Source: Thecamonas trahens ATCC 50062
Lineage: Eukaryota; Apusozoa; Apusomonadida; Apusomonadidae
Assembly: GCF_000142905.1 (NCBI RefSeq)
Contig: NW_013657622.1
Coordinates: forward strand, 192,430 to 218,318
Length of the DNA: 25,889 bases
Direction: 5' to 3'
Shown here: one piece after another, positions 1 to 10,894 of the stretch
Layout of the letters: each line of letters begins with the position of its first letter
Numbering within the stretch: the stretch's first letter is position 1
Program-made: the position numbers and the translations under genes
The notes under the pieces: model-generated
Told to the model about the DNA's origin: nothing
What the model saw: the letters and a program-made list of their open reading frames with translations, nothing else
Databases searched by the model: none

Positions 1-399
1 CAAAAGAATTTTTGCTAAGGTACGGGAAAGGCATGGGAGGGTGGCCTGCTCTTGCTCTTGCTCTTGCGCCTTGGCGAGTGTGGGACGCGGGGTGGTGGGA
101 AGGGCTGGTGGGGGGGGGAGGGGGAGGGCGTGTGCCAAGTCGGGTATAGCAACCTCTCGTTCGTCTGCCGCAGTCCGTTTCGATCCGTTTGTGTCAGTCG
201 GATCGTTAAGGGACGTTGACCATCTTTTTTTTACTGTTCTCGTGGTGGTGTCTTTGTCAACATGACCACGGTCGCATACTTGTTGGGGAGATGGCGTGTG
301 GGGAAGGGGAAGAGGGATAGAGATGGGTTGCTCGCTGGGGGTAGAGAGGCTTGTATTTTGATGGATGGTAGTGTTGGGCCCAACAGCGTCAAGTCTCAA
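1..399. other. Left flank, no gene seen
   Basis: This stretch holds the 3' flank of the minus-strand LRR gene and nothing I can call a gene. It contains a CT/TG-rich simple stretch near 45-70 and a G-rich run around 107-126. Short open frames here are low-complexity and lack any recognisable domain. Confidence 0.6.
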
Positions 400-3300
400 C
401 TACGCGAGCACCCCGACCTGCGCCCCACCGCCGACCTCATGCCAGGTCTTGCGGACAAAGACACGATAGGCTGGGATGATGAGGGCCGCACCGATGACAA
501 TGACGCCAAAGGCACCGAGGCCGCCAAAGACTGTTGCCGCAAACGACGCATCGCGCCCGGCGACGTCGAGCAGGTCAGCGAGCACCGCCGTTGTGTACGC
601 CATCAGCAGTACGACGTGCGCTGTCATGTCCATCCGCGTCACCAGCGGCGAGACGTACGGCTCGAGATCGTACGCTGCAAGGATCGAGACAAGGAACAGG
701 CCAATGAGCACCACATGTCGGTAGATTGAGGAGACCGACCCAAACGCCACCACCGCCGCAAACACCAGTCGCCGGCCGACAAACAGGACCGCAAAGTACC
801 GTGACCGCGCCTTGAACGCATCGAACCAGAACGGAAAGGCGGTCGTCATCCACCGCGGCACACGCTCCACAATCTCGGAGTACACCACAATGCTCACCAG
901 CGCCACTACCGGGATCACCACATACACCACCATCGGCACCGCCTTTTCCGCGGTCGTCAGCATCGCACACTCGATGTGCGGGTAGTTCTTGAGGTACGAG
1001 ATCTTGGAGACAGGATCCTGCTCGCAGTTGAACACGTCGAGGATGTACGTGGCGAGAGGGAGGAAGAAAAGTTAGCCACAAGGCCCACTGCCCACACCAC
1101 ATGGCCCAGAAAGACCTTGCCCATCTGCGCCAGCTCTTCCGCCTCTACCGAGTCGGACCAAATCTTCCACTTGCCGGCCTCTTCCTGAGCCTCGCTCGCT
1201 GAGCCGCTATCACTGCTCGCCGCCGAGCTCAAACCCGATTCCATCACCCACGTGTACCCTTCCGAGTCCTCGTCAAACGCATCGCCCATGACAGCCTTGG
1301 CTGCGGCATCCGCCCGCGCGCTCTGCCACCGAAGCACAAACCGGATGCCAAAGACCGTAATGAGCATGCCCATCAAAATCGGCGGCAGGACCAGCATTGT
1401 CTTGTATCGCTGCTCGAAAGTCCGGAACTCGTCGATGCACTCCAGTCCAAGACCCTCGGTCGAAGGCTGCGAGAACCTGAACAGCGCCACAAACGGCACC
1501 ACCGCGTCTGGCAGCGACAGATCCGCCACCACAATCGTCAGCGTCTGGAAAAACATGATGACCACCTGCACAATCTGCTGCATATACCGCAGAAAGGCCT
1601 TGCGCCGCAGCTTTCCCGGTACGTGCTCGCTGCCGCCCACAGTTGCTGGCGCCGGAGTCGCTTCTGGCGCAGACACAGCCGCAGAAGCCGAGTCGAAACC
1701 CGAGCCTGTGCTTGTCGCCGAGCCCGAGCTGGAGCCCGAGCTGGAGCCCGAGCTGTGGCTCACGCTCGTCTCCTGTTCCTCTTGCTCGCTGGAAGCCCAC
1801 CGCTTGGCTCTCCAGCACCGCCACGACTCTGACAGGATGTGGTCCCAGCGGCGGACGTTGCGCGGAATGATGTCGCGGAACATGGCGACAGCGATGAGGA
1901 CCACAAGAATGAGCAACACGGTGAGAACAAAGACCAGCGGCCAGACGCCCGCAGAGTCGACGCACAGGATGCACTCGCCATTGCGGGAAAAGTACCCGTC
2001 GAGGCACTCGGCACACAGCCTTCCGGTATGTCCGGCCCGGCAGTCGAATGCCTCGGTCTCAGACCCTCCGTCAGCTGTCGACGCTGTGACCACGCACGGG
2101 TTCGCCGGATCGTCGATCTTCATCGATCCGTACTGGCAGGCCACAAACTCGCCCGGAACCGTCGTCGTCATCGTCACCGACGCGTTGAAGAGCGAGGAGA
2201 CCGAGACTGCTGCGCGCGCAGCTGGCCCCACGGAACTGTCCCCGGTTCCCGGGACAGTCAGCGCAAAAGGATTGATGACCGACCGCATCACGGTCGACGG
2301 AAAGTAGCCCGACTGCGGTACCATGCGCGGGACCGCCACCTCTGGGTGCCCCGAGCACTCGGCGTTGGCGAGGCAGAGTGCGCAGGAAGATGTGCCACCA
2401 AGCGATGTGTTGTAGTAGTTCTCGCGGCATCGGCACATCAGATAGCGATGGTAGCCCGGGTCGACCTTCACTTCCATCCCGCGAGAGCTCATAAACGACG
2501 GACATGCACCACCTGCCAGCACAGTGGTGTCGGCCGCGTTGTAGTCCGGGGTGAGGAAGGCTGGGAGGAACGGGCCCGGTCCGAGTTTGGCACGTAGCGC
2601 CTCGTTGCCGCGCAAATCGACCGATCGCAGGGCGGGCATCTCGCCGAGCAACTGCGGAACGACGCCGGTCAGCAGATTGTTGGCCAGGTCAAGCGACTGG
2701 AGATGGACAAACGCCTCGCGATCTCGGTCGTGATCTGCAGCGGACCGCCGATCTTGTTACCGCTGAGGTCGAGCGTCCGAATGTTGGGCATCGACCGGTA
2801 GATTCGCGCCAAGGAAAACCCGGGGCCCATGAGCGCAGCATTGTCGCTCATGTCCAGTGAGGTCAGGCCGAGCGGAAGCAGGTCGATGGCACGCCCGAGC
2901 TCGGTCAAGTTGTTCGACGACATGTCAAAAGCATTCAAGTTCGGCACCTGACTCTTGAACTGCGCACTGATGGATGTCAGCTCGTTGCCAGCCACTCGGA
3001 CGATTTGGATGTTGTCCATGGCCCCTCCGAACGAGAGCGCCCCTCTCAGCTTGTTGCGGGACAAGTCGACATCACGCAATGTCATGTTGAACGGCCAGAG
3101 CGTCGGCATGATGGGGAACAGGTTGTCATTAAGGTACACGTCCTGCAAAAAGATCATCTCCTGGTTCGTACCAAGAGGGACAGAGGCAAAGCCGGTCAGC
3201 TGATTGTTGGAGAGGTCGAGCCGCAGGAGCGGCGACGACTCGGCGTAAAGCAAGTCGGACGGCACTGTGCCGGTCAAGTTGTTGGACGCCAGGTTGACGT

Positions 3301-4570
3301 TGGCCAGTGACCATGACCCGGACGGAATAGTGCCACTCAGCTGGGTGTTGCCCATGGACAGCCGCTCCAGCTGCGGCAGCGTGTTGATGATAGGCACCGT
3401 TCCGCCCAGCGGGTTCGAGTCGAGGATGAGCTGGGCCAGGGCGCCGCTGGTGGGCAACATGGCCCCGGAGACTTGACCGGAGAGCACGTTGAACGAGAGG
3501 TTGAGGATGACGAGGGCAGTGAGCGGACGGAGCTGCCCCGAGTCGATCGGGCCCTCGAGGTAGTTGTTCTGCAGCTCGAGGCCAACCAGCGCCTCGTTCC
3601 ACGTCGACGGGAAGAACGGCAGTGAGCCGCCGATACGGCAGTCGGCGAGGTCAATGTACGACGGGGCACGGAGCGCGAGAACGCCCGCTGGCATGGCCGG
3701 CGACGTCACATCCAGGGCCGCAAGCATGAGCATGTCGACGTAGCCGTCGGGCGTGCACACCACGCCGTACCAGTTGTCCAAGCACGGGTCGCTCAGCAGG
3801 TTGTATGGGCGCCACGGCTTGCCGTTGCGGTTCTCGCCCGGAAAGGCCCAGCTTGCGCCTCCCGACGTGTTGTAGAACGAGACAAGGGCGTCACGCTCCG
3901 ACGCCACCATCGGCGACTGCGTCACTTCGACCGAGAGCCGCCCGTTGGCACCCGCATCGCGGTACGGCTGGATAGCGGACTTGAACTCGTCCTCGTTGCG
4001 GAGAATGTAGGCCACAAAGTCGCTGGGGAGATCGTTAAGAAACGAGGGCGAGCCGGCGATGGACTTGCGATAGCCATTGACCGAGTACTCGGTGTCGAGG
4101 CCAAGGGCAAAGGGAGCCACAAGAAGGCCTTTAGCGCCCCACTGAGAGACTTTCTGCGCGAGAAGAGCCACATCACAGGTAGCCAGCTTCCGATTGAGCT
4201 CGTCGTTGTCAAAAACAGGTTCAAAGATGATTAGAACAGCCATTTTCCCCACAAAGTGTGCCGGCGGATCAGGACTATTCCCACACGGATCATTCTCCAT
4301 AAAGAACAGTGGAAGTTGAAGAGAACGAGCTCCACCAGTTGGACTTCCACCCAAACTGCCAGAAAAGAGAAACTCGGTCATTTGCGTCGCATCGTTCCGC
4401 GAATCGAGCTCGATGCTCGGTTCAGAAGAGTCGCTCGTGGAGAGTATCAGTTTTTGTCCCCGTGCCAGCGGGTCAGCTCCTGCACTCTTTTCAGCCACAC
4501 ACACAGCCATGACCACAAAGATCACGACCAGTTTCCTTGCAAACATGGTGGGCTTGACTCTGCCCGCCAT
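400..4570 (-). CDS. LRR, cysteine-rich, multi-pass membrane receptor-like protein (two apparent frameshifts)
   Basis: Predicted surface protein of about 1390 residues once two one-base frame breaks are bridged. The ATG at 4570 begins a signal peptide (hydrophobic core MFARKLVVIFVVMAVCVA). Residues about 85-210 form a globular segment resembling a protease-associated domain, which I am unsure of. At about 267 the DPCLDNWYGVVC motif is the usual N-terminal cap of plant-type LRRs, and about 14 LRRs run to roughly 660. A cysteine-rich part follows, with the CxxGxxGxLCxxC pattern of GCC/EGF-like modules. From about 873 there are many hydrophobic helices, interrupted by a Ser/Gly-rich cytoplasmic linker near 943. 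This plan occurs in protist TRP-like/Pkd2-like proteins; channel or receptor function is inference. Frame breaks lie at about 2717 and 1071. At both, LRR or membrane-helix coding resumes exactly if one base is added, so I treat it as one intact gene. Confidence 0.8.
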
Positions 4571-4627
4571 TGCTTGTGGGGAGGGGGTCGGGGTCAGGAA
4601 GTGAGGTATGCAACTGGCCTGGGCATT

Positions 4628-4646
4628 GGGGGGGGGGGGGGGGGGG
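4628..4646. repeat. G19 homopolymer (C tract on the LRR gene's sense strand)
   Basis: An uninterrupted run of 19 G on the plus strand, followed by further G-rich sequence. It lies 58-76 bases upstream of the LRR gene's ATG and so reads as poly-C on that gene's sense strand. The length may be miscalled. Confidence 0.9.
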
Positions 4647-4752
4647 AGGAGGGGGGATCGTGAGCGGCTGGCCGCGCAGCCTTGGGCCGCGTGGGTTAGT
4701 GTGAAATTGTGTGGCGGTGAGTTTTTGGGGGGTTTGACAGGAGCCCTGCCGC

Positions 4753-5066
4753 GACTGGTGCCAAGGCTCGCAGGAAGGTGAGCAAAGCGAAGCGGCCGGT
4801 ACCTTGCTTGCTAAGAGCTCCCATGGCGTCGACTCAGTCGGCTTCGACGGAGCGGGAACCCGTCCACCCAACCGCTTTGATGACGATGCGCGACGACGAT
4901 GGCCATGATCTCGGATGATAGCGAGCTCACGACGATCGCTTGTGTACACACGGTTTACCGGGCTAGTCGGCACAATGCGCTGGCACTGGAGGCCAGCGCG
5001 GGACAATGCGCGGAAATCTCTCAAGCCGTCGAGCCAGCGACGCGACCGCTCGGCCGGCGCCGCGAG
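4753..5066 (+). repeat. Dispersed repeat, copy A
   Basis: This segment matches 18217-18588 in the same orientation. Shared blocks include GCTAAGAGCTC then ATGGCGTCGAC, GACGGAGCGGGAACCC, TTTGATGACGATGCG, and TCAAGCCGTCGAGCCAGCG then GCTCGGCCGGC. Two inverted repeats are kept in both copies. One is at 4841-4853, where a T-for-C change keeps pairing as G.U. The other pairs 5025-5034 with 5048-5058. Copy A is about 40 bases shorter in its middle. I do not recognise the family; a short non-autonomous element or a structured RNA gene are both possible. The remaining spacer to 5250 holds a (GTC)n-like run near 5140-5183 and no gene. Confidence 0.7.
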
Positions 5067-5250
5067 CGGAGGTAGGCAAGGAATCGAACTTTTGCCGCTT
5101 CCTGCTCCGACCGTCGCCGAGGTGCAAGAGGCATCACTATCGTCGTCGTCGTCGGCGTCGTCACCGTCGTCATCGTCATCGCCTTGAGGAACGCTAAACA
5201 AAGGCCTGCATTCCGCAAACGCCCTCCACAGATGGCAGCACGACATGCCT

Positions 5251-8200
5251 CTACCGCGGCATGAGCGAGACAAAGTGAGCATCGACAGCGGCGCGCGACG
5301 CGGTATCAAGCCTCCGGGCGACGGCGCGGAGGAGCTCCTCGCCGTCTCCGCCGACGAGCTGGAGGAGACCGACCGACTGCTTGGCGACGGCATGGACGAG
5401 GGCGCGGTCGCGGGACCGCAACGCGGTCTCGAGGTGCGGGACGACAGCGGGCGCGTGCTCGGGGAGGCATGAGAGGTGACGAAAGAGAATCTCAAAGGCG
5501 AGCGGGCGGGCGTCCGGCTTTGGGCCGACGGCGACAGCGACGACGGCGTCAAGCTCGGCGGCAGCGGCTGCCGGGTCGCCGTCCTGCTGGCGGCGGAGTG
5601 TCGGCAAGTCGCGAGAGCTGGCGTAGCGGAGGCGCGGCAGCGGGCGGCCGTGGGCCATGGCGAGAAGGCGCTCAATCCAGGGTGCGCCGCCGCCGTCGGG
5701 CCAGCCGCCGGTGAGCTGGGCGAGGGCGGCGAGGAACTTGTCGTCGCCAGCGACGGTGAGGCCGGCGTCCTCGGCGAGGCGGACGTGGACAAAGGCGGCG
5801 AGGCCCATGAGCCTGCGAAGATGGAGCCACTCGTCGTGTCCTGCGCCGGCTTGGGCACCTGCGCCGGCGAGAAAGGCGGAGCCGAGGAGGTCGAGAACGG
5901 CAGCGACGAGGTCGCGTGTGAGGACGCGGCGGAGGGCATGGAGGAGGGCGATGAGGGCAAAGGCCATGGTGAGGGCAGCTGGGCGGGTGAGCCCGCCGCT
6001 GACCATGGCGTCGAGCATGCCGAGGAGCGACGGGGTGTGGCGGACAAGGACCGCGCCATGCGCGCGCGCGTAGTAGGCGAGGGCGCCAAAGGCCGCCCGC
6101 CCGCCGGCGGTCATGTCCAGCTGGACGAGGAGGTGGTGGATGACGACGTCGGCGTTGGACGCTGCCAGATCAAGCCCGGGCGCGGACCATTGTGGTGGCG
6201 ACAGGAGCGGCGAGGCGGCGGCAGCGGTCTCGCCCAGCTCGTCGGGGAACTTGAGGCAGAGGCGGGTGACCCAGGGCGCGTCGCCGGCGCCGGCGTTGCG
6301 TGCGCCCGTGACGACGGCACGGAGGCCGCGGCCGGTCCGGGCGAGGCGGACAACGAGGCGGAGCCAGCGATCTGAGGAGACGATGCCGCCGAGGGCGGCC
6401 AGGGCCGAGTCGGAGAGGACTGGACTCACGACAAGGCTGCTCGGACGGTCCGGGGCGAGCTCCCACTTGACCCGGCGGCGCTCCGAGTTGGCGTCGAGGT
6501 AGGAAAGCCATGCGCCCGGACGGGTGGCCACAGCGTGGAGCGCCATCAGCAGTCGCTCCTGGACAAGCGATGGCGCTGCCGGGGTGATAGCGTCAAGCGC
6601 GGCGGAGATCCGGGGCCAGGCCGAGGCAGTGGCGCAACCGGCGAGCAAGAGCCGGGCGGCGCCAGGAGCGAGGTCGGTGTACGGCCCGGCGCCAAGCGCG
6701 GCGTCCATGGCTGGCACCGCCCATGCGTCGAGGAGCCAAGCCACAAAGCCGGCGGCCGCTGGGTGGCGGCATACGGCCGGAGCGGGAAGGACCTTGGTGC
6801 AGAGGGCGGTGGCGAGCTCGGCGCGCCACGCCCGCAGCGCGTCGCCGCAAAGACTAGCCTCGGCGGCGGCGACATCGGCCTCGAGACTCAGACAGCGCGA
6901 GTCGACGGCGCGGGCGACAATGGCGTCGACCGAAACCGTCGCCGAGGCGAGGCGAGGTGCGGGGGAGGCGAGGCGGCGGACGACAAGCGGCGCGGTTGGC
7001 GGGGCGCTGGAGTCGGCTCTCGCCCCGTCGTCTGCAATGTCCATGCCGACAGCAGCGACTGCAGCACCAGCACTAGCGCTCGCGGGAGCAGGGCGGGCCA
7101 GGGTGGCAGCAAGGAGACGTGCGGCGGCCGTCGGCGCAGTCGGCGCGGCCGAGAGTGTCTTGAGGCGAAAGGCGAGCATCTTGCGGGAGAGTGCGCCGAG
7201 CGAGGCGGCGGCAGCGGCGAGGTCGGCGTCCGAGGCGGCGGTGACGACCGGGAGGGCGAGGAGGGCGGAGCGCTGGGCCCGGGGGCCTGGGCGGGCGAGG
7301 AGAGCGACGACATCCGCAAGCGAGCAGGCGGCGCGGGCGGCAGCTGCGAGCGGGAGGTCGGGCGGGCCGAGGAGCGCGAGCGGGAGGCAGACGGGCCAAG
7401 CACGCGGGACGCGGCCACCGTTGGCAGCGGCGAGGACGGCGACGAGCGAGACCAGGAGCTGGGCGTCGTCAGCGTGGAGTATGAGTACAACGAGGGCCTG
7501 GACAGCCGGGAGGAGAGCGGCGAGGGCAGCCGGGTCTGCGTCGGCGCTGGCGGCGGCGACCATGCGGGTGACGGCAACGAGGAGGGCCGGGCGCGGACTG
7601 AGAACGTCATCGAGGGCCGAAGACGGGACGGGGCTGCGGCCCGCGGCGATGTCGGCGACAGCCGTGACAACGACGTCGACAACGGGGGGATTGTCGGGTG
7701 CGAGGGCGACGAGGGCGTCGAGGTAGGCGGCGAGGACGGTGACGCGGTCCTCGACGCGGAGGGCGGCGGCGAGGGTCGAGGTAAGGAGCGAGGCGAGGCC
7801 CGGGGCCATAGCCGGGATGGCGGTGAGCCAGGCATCGGAGACGACTGCGGTGAGGGCGGCCGAGGCTGCGGCGCGGCGCGGCGCGGCAGGAGAGGAGAGG
7901 CCCGGGAGGAGGACAGAGAGGACGGGCTTGGCGGCGGCCGGCAGGCCTGCGGCGACGCGGGTGGCGAGGGCGTCTGCAAACGAAGCGCGCTCGAGGAGGG
8001 CAGTAACGAGGAGCTGACAGAGGGTGGGCAGCGGGACCGAGTCCATGATGGCCGAGGCTGTGGCCGAGTCGCCAGCGAGGAGCGGCGAGAGCCATTTGAG
8101 GGTCTCGGACGGGTCCTGGCGCGCGATGAGCGAGCGGAGAAAGTCCGGAGCGCGCGAGGCGGTGAGCGGGGCAGAGAGGTTGAGCTCGGTCTGGAGGGCG

Positions 8201-10614
8201 GCGAGGCGCTCGTCGACGGCAGAGGGGAGGGCGGTGTAGGTGGCGGCGTCGACGGGTGCGCGCGGAGCAAGCAGTGCTCCGTCGCGGACAAGCGACATGT
8301 GGAGGAGGGCGTCGAGCGGCGGGGCGCCGGGCGCTGCTGACGCGAGCGCAGCCTTTGCGTCGGCTTCGATGCGGGCAAGAGTGGCGTCTGCGGATGGCGC
8401 CGGCGGGCGCGGCGGCGGCAGCGAGTGGGGGAGCGGAATGCCGGTGATGAGGCGCTCCATGCAGAGGCGGACGGGCGGGACGTTCTCCCAGCAGGCGGCG
8501 CCCACGGTTGCCGGGGCGAGGCACGAGGCAAGGGTCATGCCGACAAAGGCCTGCCAGAGGAGGTCTGCGCGGGCGAGCGGCGGGGCACGGGCCATGTGGC
8601 TGGCGAGCGGGCGCGGCCAGACAAGGGTGGCCGGGTTGAGGAGGGCTGCGATGACCTCGTCGGCGCCGAGCGGCGGGCGTGGCGGCGGGAGTGAAGCGGC
8701 GCGGCGGAGGATCTTGAGGGCAAAGGCGAGGCGGGTGGGCGGGGCGAGGCCGCGGCAGCGGCAGATGCTCACCAGGCACTCTTGCTCGAGCGGGACGGTA
8801 CGGAGGGCGTACTTGACAAGGCGGGCCGTGGCGGCCGGCGAGAGCTCCGGGACCGAGTAGGCCTTGGCCGGTGCGAGGAGGAGGATGCGGGTGAGGTACG
8901 AGGTGAGGTCGCGCTCGGAGAGCTGCGGGAAGACTGAGGGGATGTTGAGCGTGAGCCACTTTGCGGCGATGGCGTGGATGCGCGGGACAGCACGCGGGAA
9001 GGCGTCAGCAGGCGGCCAGGCGGCCGGCTTGGTGGCCGGGTCGTGGACGGCGTGCGGGACCGAGGCTAGGATGGCGGCGACGAGGAGGTCAACGAGGGTC
9101 TTGACCCACGCGGCAATGTCAAAGCCCGAGTCCGGCTTGGGCCAGGCGGCCGGGCGGGCGGTGGCACCGGCCACAAAGCCGACCATGTCAAAGGGCGGGC
9201 GGGGAGGGCGCGGGGCCGATGACGGCGGGTGCGGGCCGACAACGACGCCCGCAGCCCAAAAGGCGCGGAGAAAGGCCGGGACGCCGCGGCGGAACTTGGG
9301 CTGCATGAGCAGGGCGGCGGCGACGGTGCCAAGCTCATATTCGGCGTTGGGCGTGGTGACGGTCTCAAAGACGGCGGCCATGGAGGCGAGGCGCGACGAG
9401 GGCTTGCCGGCGGCGGCGGCGGCCTCGAGGAGGGCACCGAGGACGTGGATGCGGATGCGCGGCTCGTGGGCGGCAATGAGCCGGGCGAGGAGCTCGTCCG
9501 ACTTGCCCGGGCGGAGGCGGACAAGGGCGGCGACGACGGCACGGTCGGCAGGCGCCGCGCCGGTGGTGTGGTCGACGAGCGAGGCAAGGAGCTCCTCCGC
9601 GGCGCGCGAGGTCCAAGTCGAGGCGAGCCACGACGAGAGGTGCTTGACGGCGAGGTCGCGGGCGGCGGCGTAGCCGACAAGCGACGGGAGGATGTCAAGC
9701 ATGTGGCCGTCGGGCGGAAGGGCGTGGAGGATGGGCAGAACGGTGGCGCGGAGCGCAGTGAGCGCGGCGCGGTCCGGAAAGGCGCCCCGCGAAAAGGCGG
9801 CTAGCCGGGCAGCGGCGTTGGGCGAGTCGGGCGGGACCGACTCGTGGTCACGAAAGGCGCCCTTGAGCTGGGCGATCAGCGGGGCGGTGCCCGGAAGGTC
9901 GACCCAGACGCGCGGGCCAGCAGCATCGAGCATGTACAAGTGGCCGACAAGCTGCGGGAGAGGCGAGGAGGTGAGGGCAGCGGCGGTGCGGAGCGACATG
10001 AGGACAAGAGCAGTGACAGCGCCGGCGGCGCGAGCATGGGTCCCAGCCTCTGCGGCAGCAGCCAGCCGCGGGAGGAACTCTGTGGCGCGAGAGACGAAAA
10101 AGTCCGAGACAAGGGCACGCGGCGCATTGCGAGCAACGCCGGCGAGTGTGTACGAGAGCAGCGGCGGCGGCTGTGGCCATGTGCCCTTGATGACGTCGAC
10201 CAGAGCATCGATGAGGGCGCCCATGTCTGTCCTCGCAGCTCTCCTCGCAGCCGCATCTTGACCATCACCCACGAGCGCTCTCAGAGAAGCAACCCAATCC
10301 CTACTTGCCAACGACTTGATGAAGCGCTTGTAGGTAGCTGACGATGGCGTAGCCAGCGGATGTGCCGTTGCCAAAGGACGTGAACGCGAAGATGATTTTT
10401 TCTTTGAAAGCCCATTGCCCGACGAGCCACCATGACCACCACCACCACCACCACCACCATGATGATGATGATGATGATTATGATGTGATGGTCGGTGGTG
10501 GAGGGAGGAGGAAGAAGAGGTGGCCAACGATGATGATGATGATGATGATGATGGTGTTGCTGTTCTGCCAGACGAGTTTGATCGTGACGAGGTGGAGACT
10601 GCCACTACGTCCAT
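5251..10614 (-). CDS. INTS1: Integrator complex subunit 1
   Basis: Nuclear scaffold subunit of Integrator, the RNA polymerase II-associated complex that cleaves snRNA and other nascent transcripts. The product is about 1787 residues of alpha-helical repeat protein in one uninterrupted exon. Animal INTS1 is around 2190. Three segments match remembered INTS1 landmarks: RVWVDLPG near residue 235, ACWENVPPVRLCMERLI near 708, and a RAPDFLRSLIARQ segment followed by KWLSPLL and LPTLCQLLV near 825. The C-terminal part (FEILFRHLSCLPEHAPAVV) also fits. The N-terminus is disordered, with Ser, His and Gly homopolymers, followed by the start of folded sequence at YKRFIKSLASRDW. The frame stays open to 10737 but only through a non-ATG codon and a poly-Pro stretch made by a C tract, so I chose the ATG at 10614. 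Heavy Ala/Arg/Pro content reflects GC-rich codons and leaves long antisense open frames that are not genes. Confidence 0.92.
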   Translation of the reverse strand: MDVVAVSTSSRSNSSGRTATPSSSSSSSSLATSSSSSLHHRPSHHNHHHHHHGGGGGGGGHGGSSGNGLSKKKSSSRSRPLATAHPLATPSSATYKRFIKSLASRDWVASLRALVGDGQDAAARRAARTDMGALIDALVDVIKGTWPQPPPLLSYTLAGVARNAPRALVSDFFVSRATEFLPRLAAAAEAGTHARAAGAVTALVLMSLRTAAALTSSPLPQLVGHLYMLDAAGPRVWVDLPGTAPLIAQLKGAFRDHESVPPDSPNAAARLAAFSRGAFPDRAALTALRATVLPILHALPPDGHMLDILPSLVGYAAARDLAVKHLSSWLASTWTSRAAEELLASLVDHTTGAAPADRAVVAALVRLRPGKSDELLARLIAAHEPRIRIHVLGALLEAAAAAGKPSSRLASMAAVFETVTTPNAEYELGTVAAALLMQPKFRRGVPAFLRAFWAAGVVVGPHPPSSAPRPPRPPFDMVGFVAGATARPAAWPKPDSGFDIAAWVKTLVDLLVAAILASVPHAVHDPATKPAAWPPADAFPRAVPRIHAIAAKWLTLNIPSVFPQLSERDLTSYLTRILLLAPAKAYSVPELSPAATARLVKYALRTVPLEQECLVSICRCRGLAPPTRLAFALKILRRAASLPPPRPPLGADEVIAALLNPATLVWPRPLASHMARAPPLARADLLWQAFVGMTLASCLAPATVGAACWENVPPVRLCMERLITGIPLPHSLPPPRPPAPSADATLARIEADAKAALASAAPGAPPLDALLHMSLVRDGALLAPRAPVDAATYTALPSAVDERLAALQTELNLSAPLTASRAPDFLRSLIARQDPSETLKWLSPLLAGDSATASAIMDSVPLPTLCQLLVTALLERASFADALATRVAAGLPAAAKPVLSVLLPGLSSPAAPRRAAASAALTAVVSDAWLTAIPAMAPGLASLLTSTLAAALRVEDRVTVLAAYLDALVALAPDNPPVVDVVVTAVADIAAGRSPVPSSALDDVLSPRPALLVAVTRMVAAASADADPAALAALLPAVQALVVLILHADDAQLLVSLVAVLAAANGGRVPRAWPVCLPLALLGPPDLPLAAAARAACSLADVVALLARPGPRAQRSALLALPVVTAASDADLAAAAASLGALSRKMLAFRLKTLSAAPTAPTAAARLLAATLARPAPASASAGAAVAAVGMDIADDGARADSSAPPTAPLVVRRLASPAPRLASATVSVDAIVARAVDSRCLSLEADVAAAEASLCGDALRAWRAELATALCTKVLPAPAVCRHPAAAGFVAWLLDAWAVPAMDAALGAGPYTDLAPGAARLLLAGCATASAWPRISAALDAITPAAPSLVQERLLMALHAVATRPGAWLSYLDANSERRRVKWELAPDRPSSLVVSPVLSDSALAALGGIVSSDRWLRLVVRLARTGRGLRAVVTGARNAGAGDAPWVTRLCLKFPDELGETAAAASPLLSPPQWSAPGLDLAASNADVVIHHLLVQLDMTAGGRAAFGALAYYARAHGAVLVRHTPSLLGMLDAMVSGGLTRPAALTMAFALIALLHALRRVLTRDLVAAVLDLLGSAFLAGAGAQAGAGHDEWLHLRRLMGLAAFVHVRLAEDAGLTVAGDDKFLAALAQLTGGWPDGGGAPWIERLLAMAHGRPLPRLRYASSRDLPTLRRQQDGDPAAAAAELDAVVAVAVGPKPDARPLAFEILFRHLSCLPEHAPAVVPHLETALRSRDRALVHAVAKQSVGLLQLVGGDGEELLRAVARRLDTASRAAVDAHFVSLMPR
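10436..10556. repeat. Trinucleotide repeats in the INTS1 N-terminal coding region
   Basis: CAC/CCA runs near 10436-10458 and GAT/ATG runs near 10459-10480 and 10527-10553 encode Gly, His and Ser homopolymers on the minus strand. They stay in frame and are probably length-variable. Confidence 0.85.
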
Positions 10615-10653
10615 GTCCTCAAGCGGCTGGGTGGTGTGACCTGTTGGTGGGGA

Positions 10654-10671
10654 GGGGGGGGGGGGGGGGGG
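10654..10671. repeat. G18 homopolymer (C tract on the INTS1 sense strand)
   Basis: Eighteen consecutive G on the plus strand, 40-57 bases upstream of the INTS1 ATG, reading as poly-C on the sense strand. The position mirrors the tract upstream of the LRR gene. Confidence 0.9.
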
Positions 10672-10894
10672 AGAATGGAAAGGAAAAGAAAGGCACGGGG
10701 AAAGGGGCGGGAGGGGGGATAAGGGGGGGGAACCCACCTGGTATGTGTTGTGTGGGGAGGGGGCGGACAGGGTTTTTTTTGGGATGTGCTGGGATTGGGA
10801 AGCGTTGCATGGTCCAAGGCCTTTGAGGTGGAAAAAGAGGGTTTATAGAGGGGATTAAATGGGGTCTTTTGTTGTAAAACCTCTGGGATGGGGG

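Noticed and set aside
41-265. Small plus-strand frame at the left edge
   Set aside because: Begins at a non-ATG codon, with a CT-repeat-derived Cys/Ser start and Gly-rich low complexity.
1252-2307. 351-codon plus-strand frame inside the LRR gene
   Set aside because: Antisense to clear cysteine-rich and membrane-helix coding; no domain.
2717-2745. Micro-introns of 11 or 14 bases (GT...CAG) that would also restore frame at 2717 and 15001
   Set aside because: Too short for a spliceosome, they would delete family-like residues, and the same trick fails at 1071 and 24270. One missing base explains all four.
5068-5090. tRNA-like T-arm (GTTCGATTCC on the minus strand)
   Set aside because: The flanking bases do not form a proper T-stem and no matching acceptor or anticodon arm is found at the right distance.
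4491-6089. 532-codon minus-strand frame across the LRR/INTS1 spacer
   Set aside because: It overlaps both the LRR start and the INTS1 end in other frames and crosses poly-G and repeat copy A; the product is Ser/Pro-rich noise.
6535-8340. Long antisense and alternative frames inside INTS1 (for example 6535-8340 plus, 6888-8531 minus)
   Set aside because: Low-complexity Arg/Gly/Ser/Pro products with no domains, expected shadows of a GC-rich coding strand whose own product matches INTS1.
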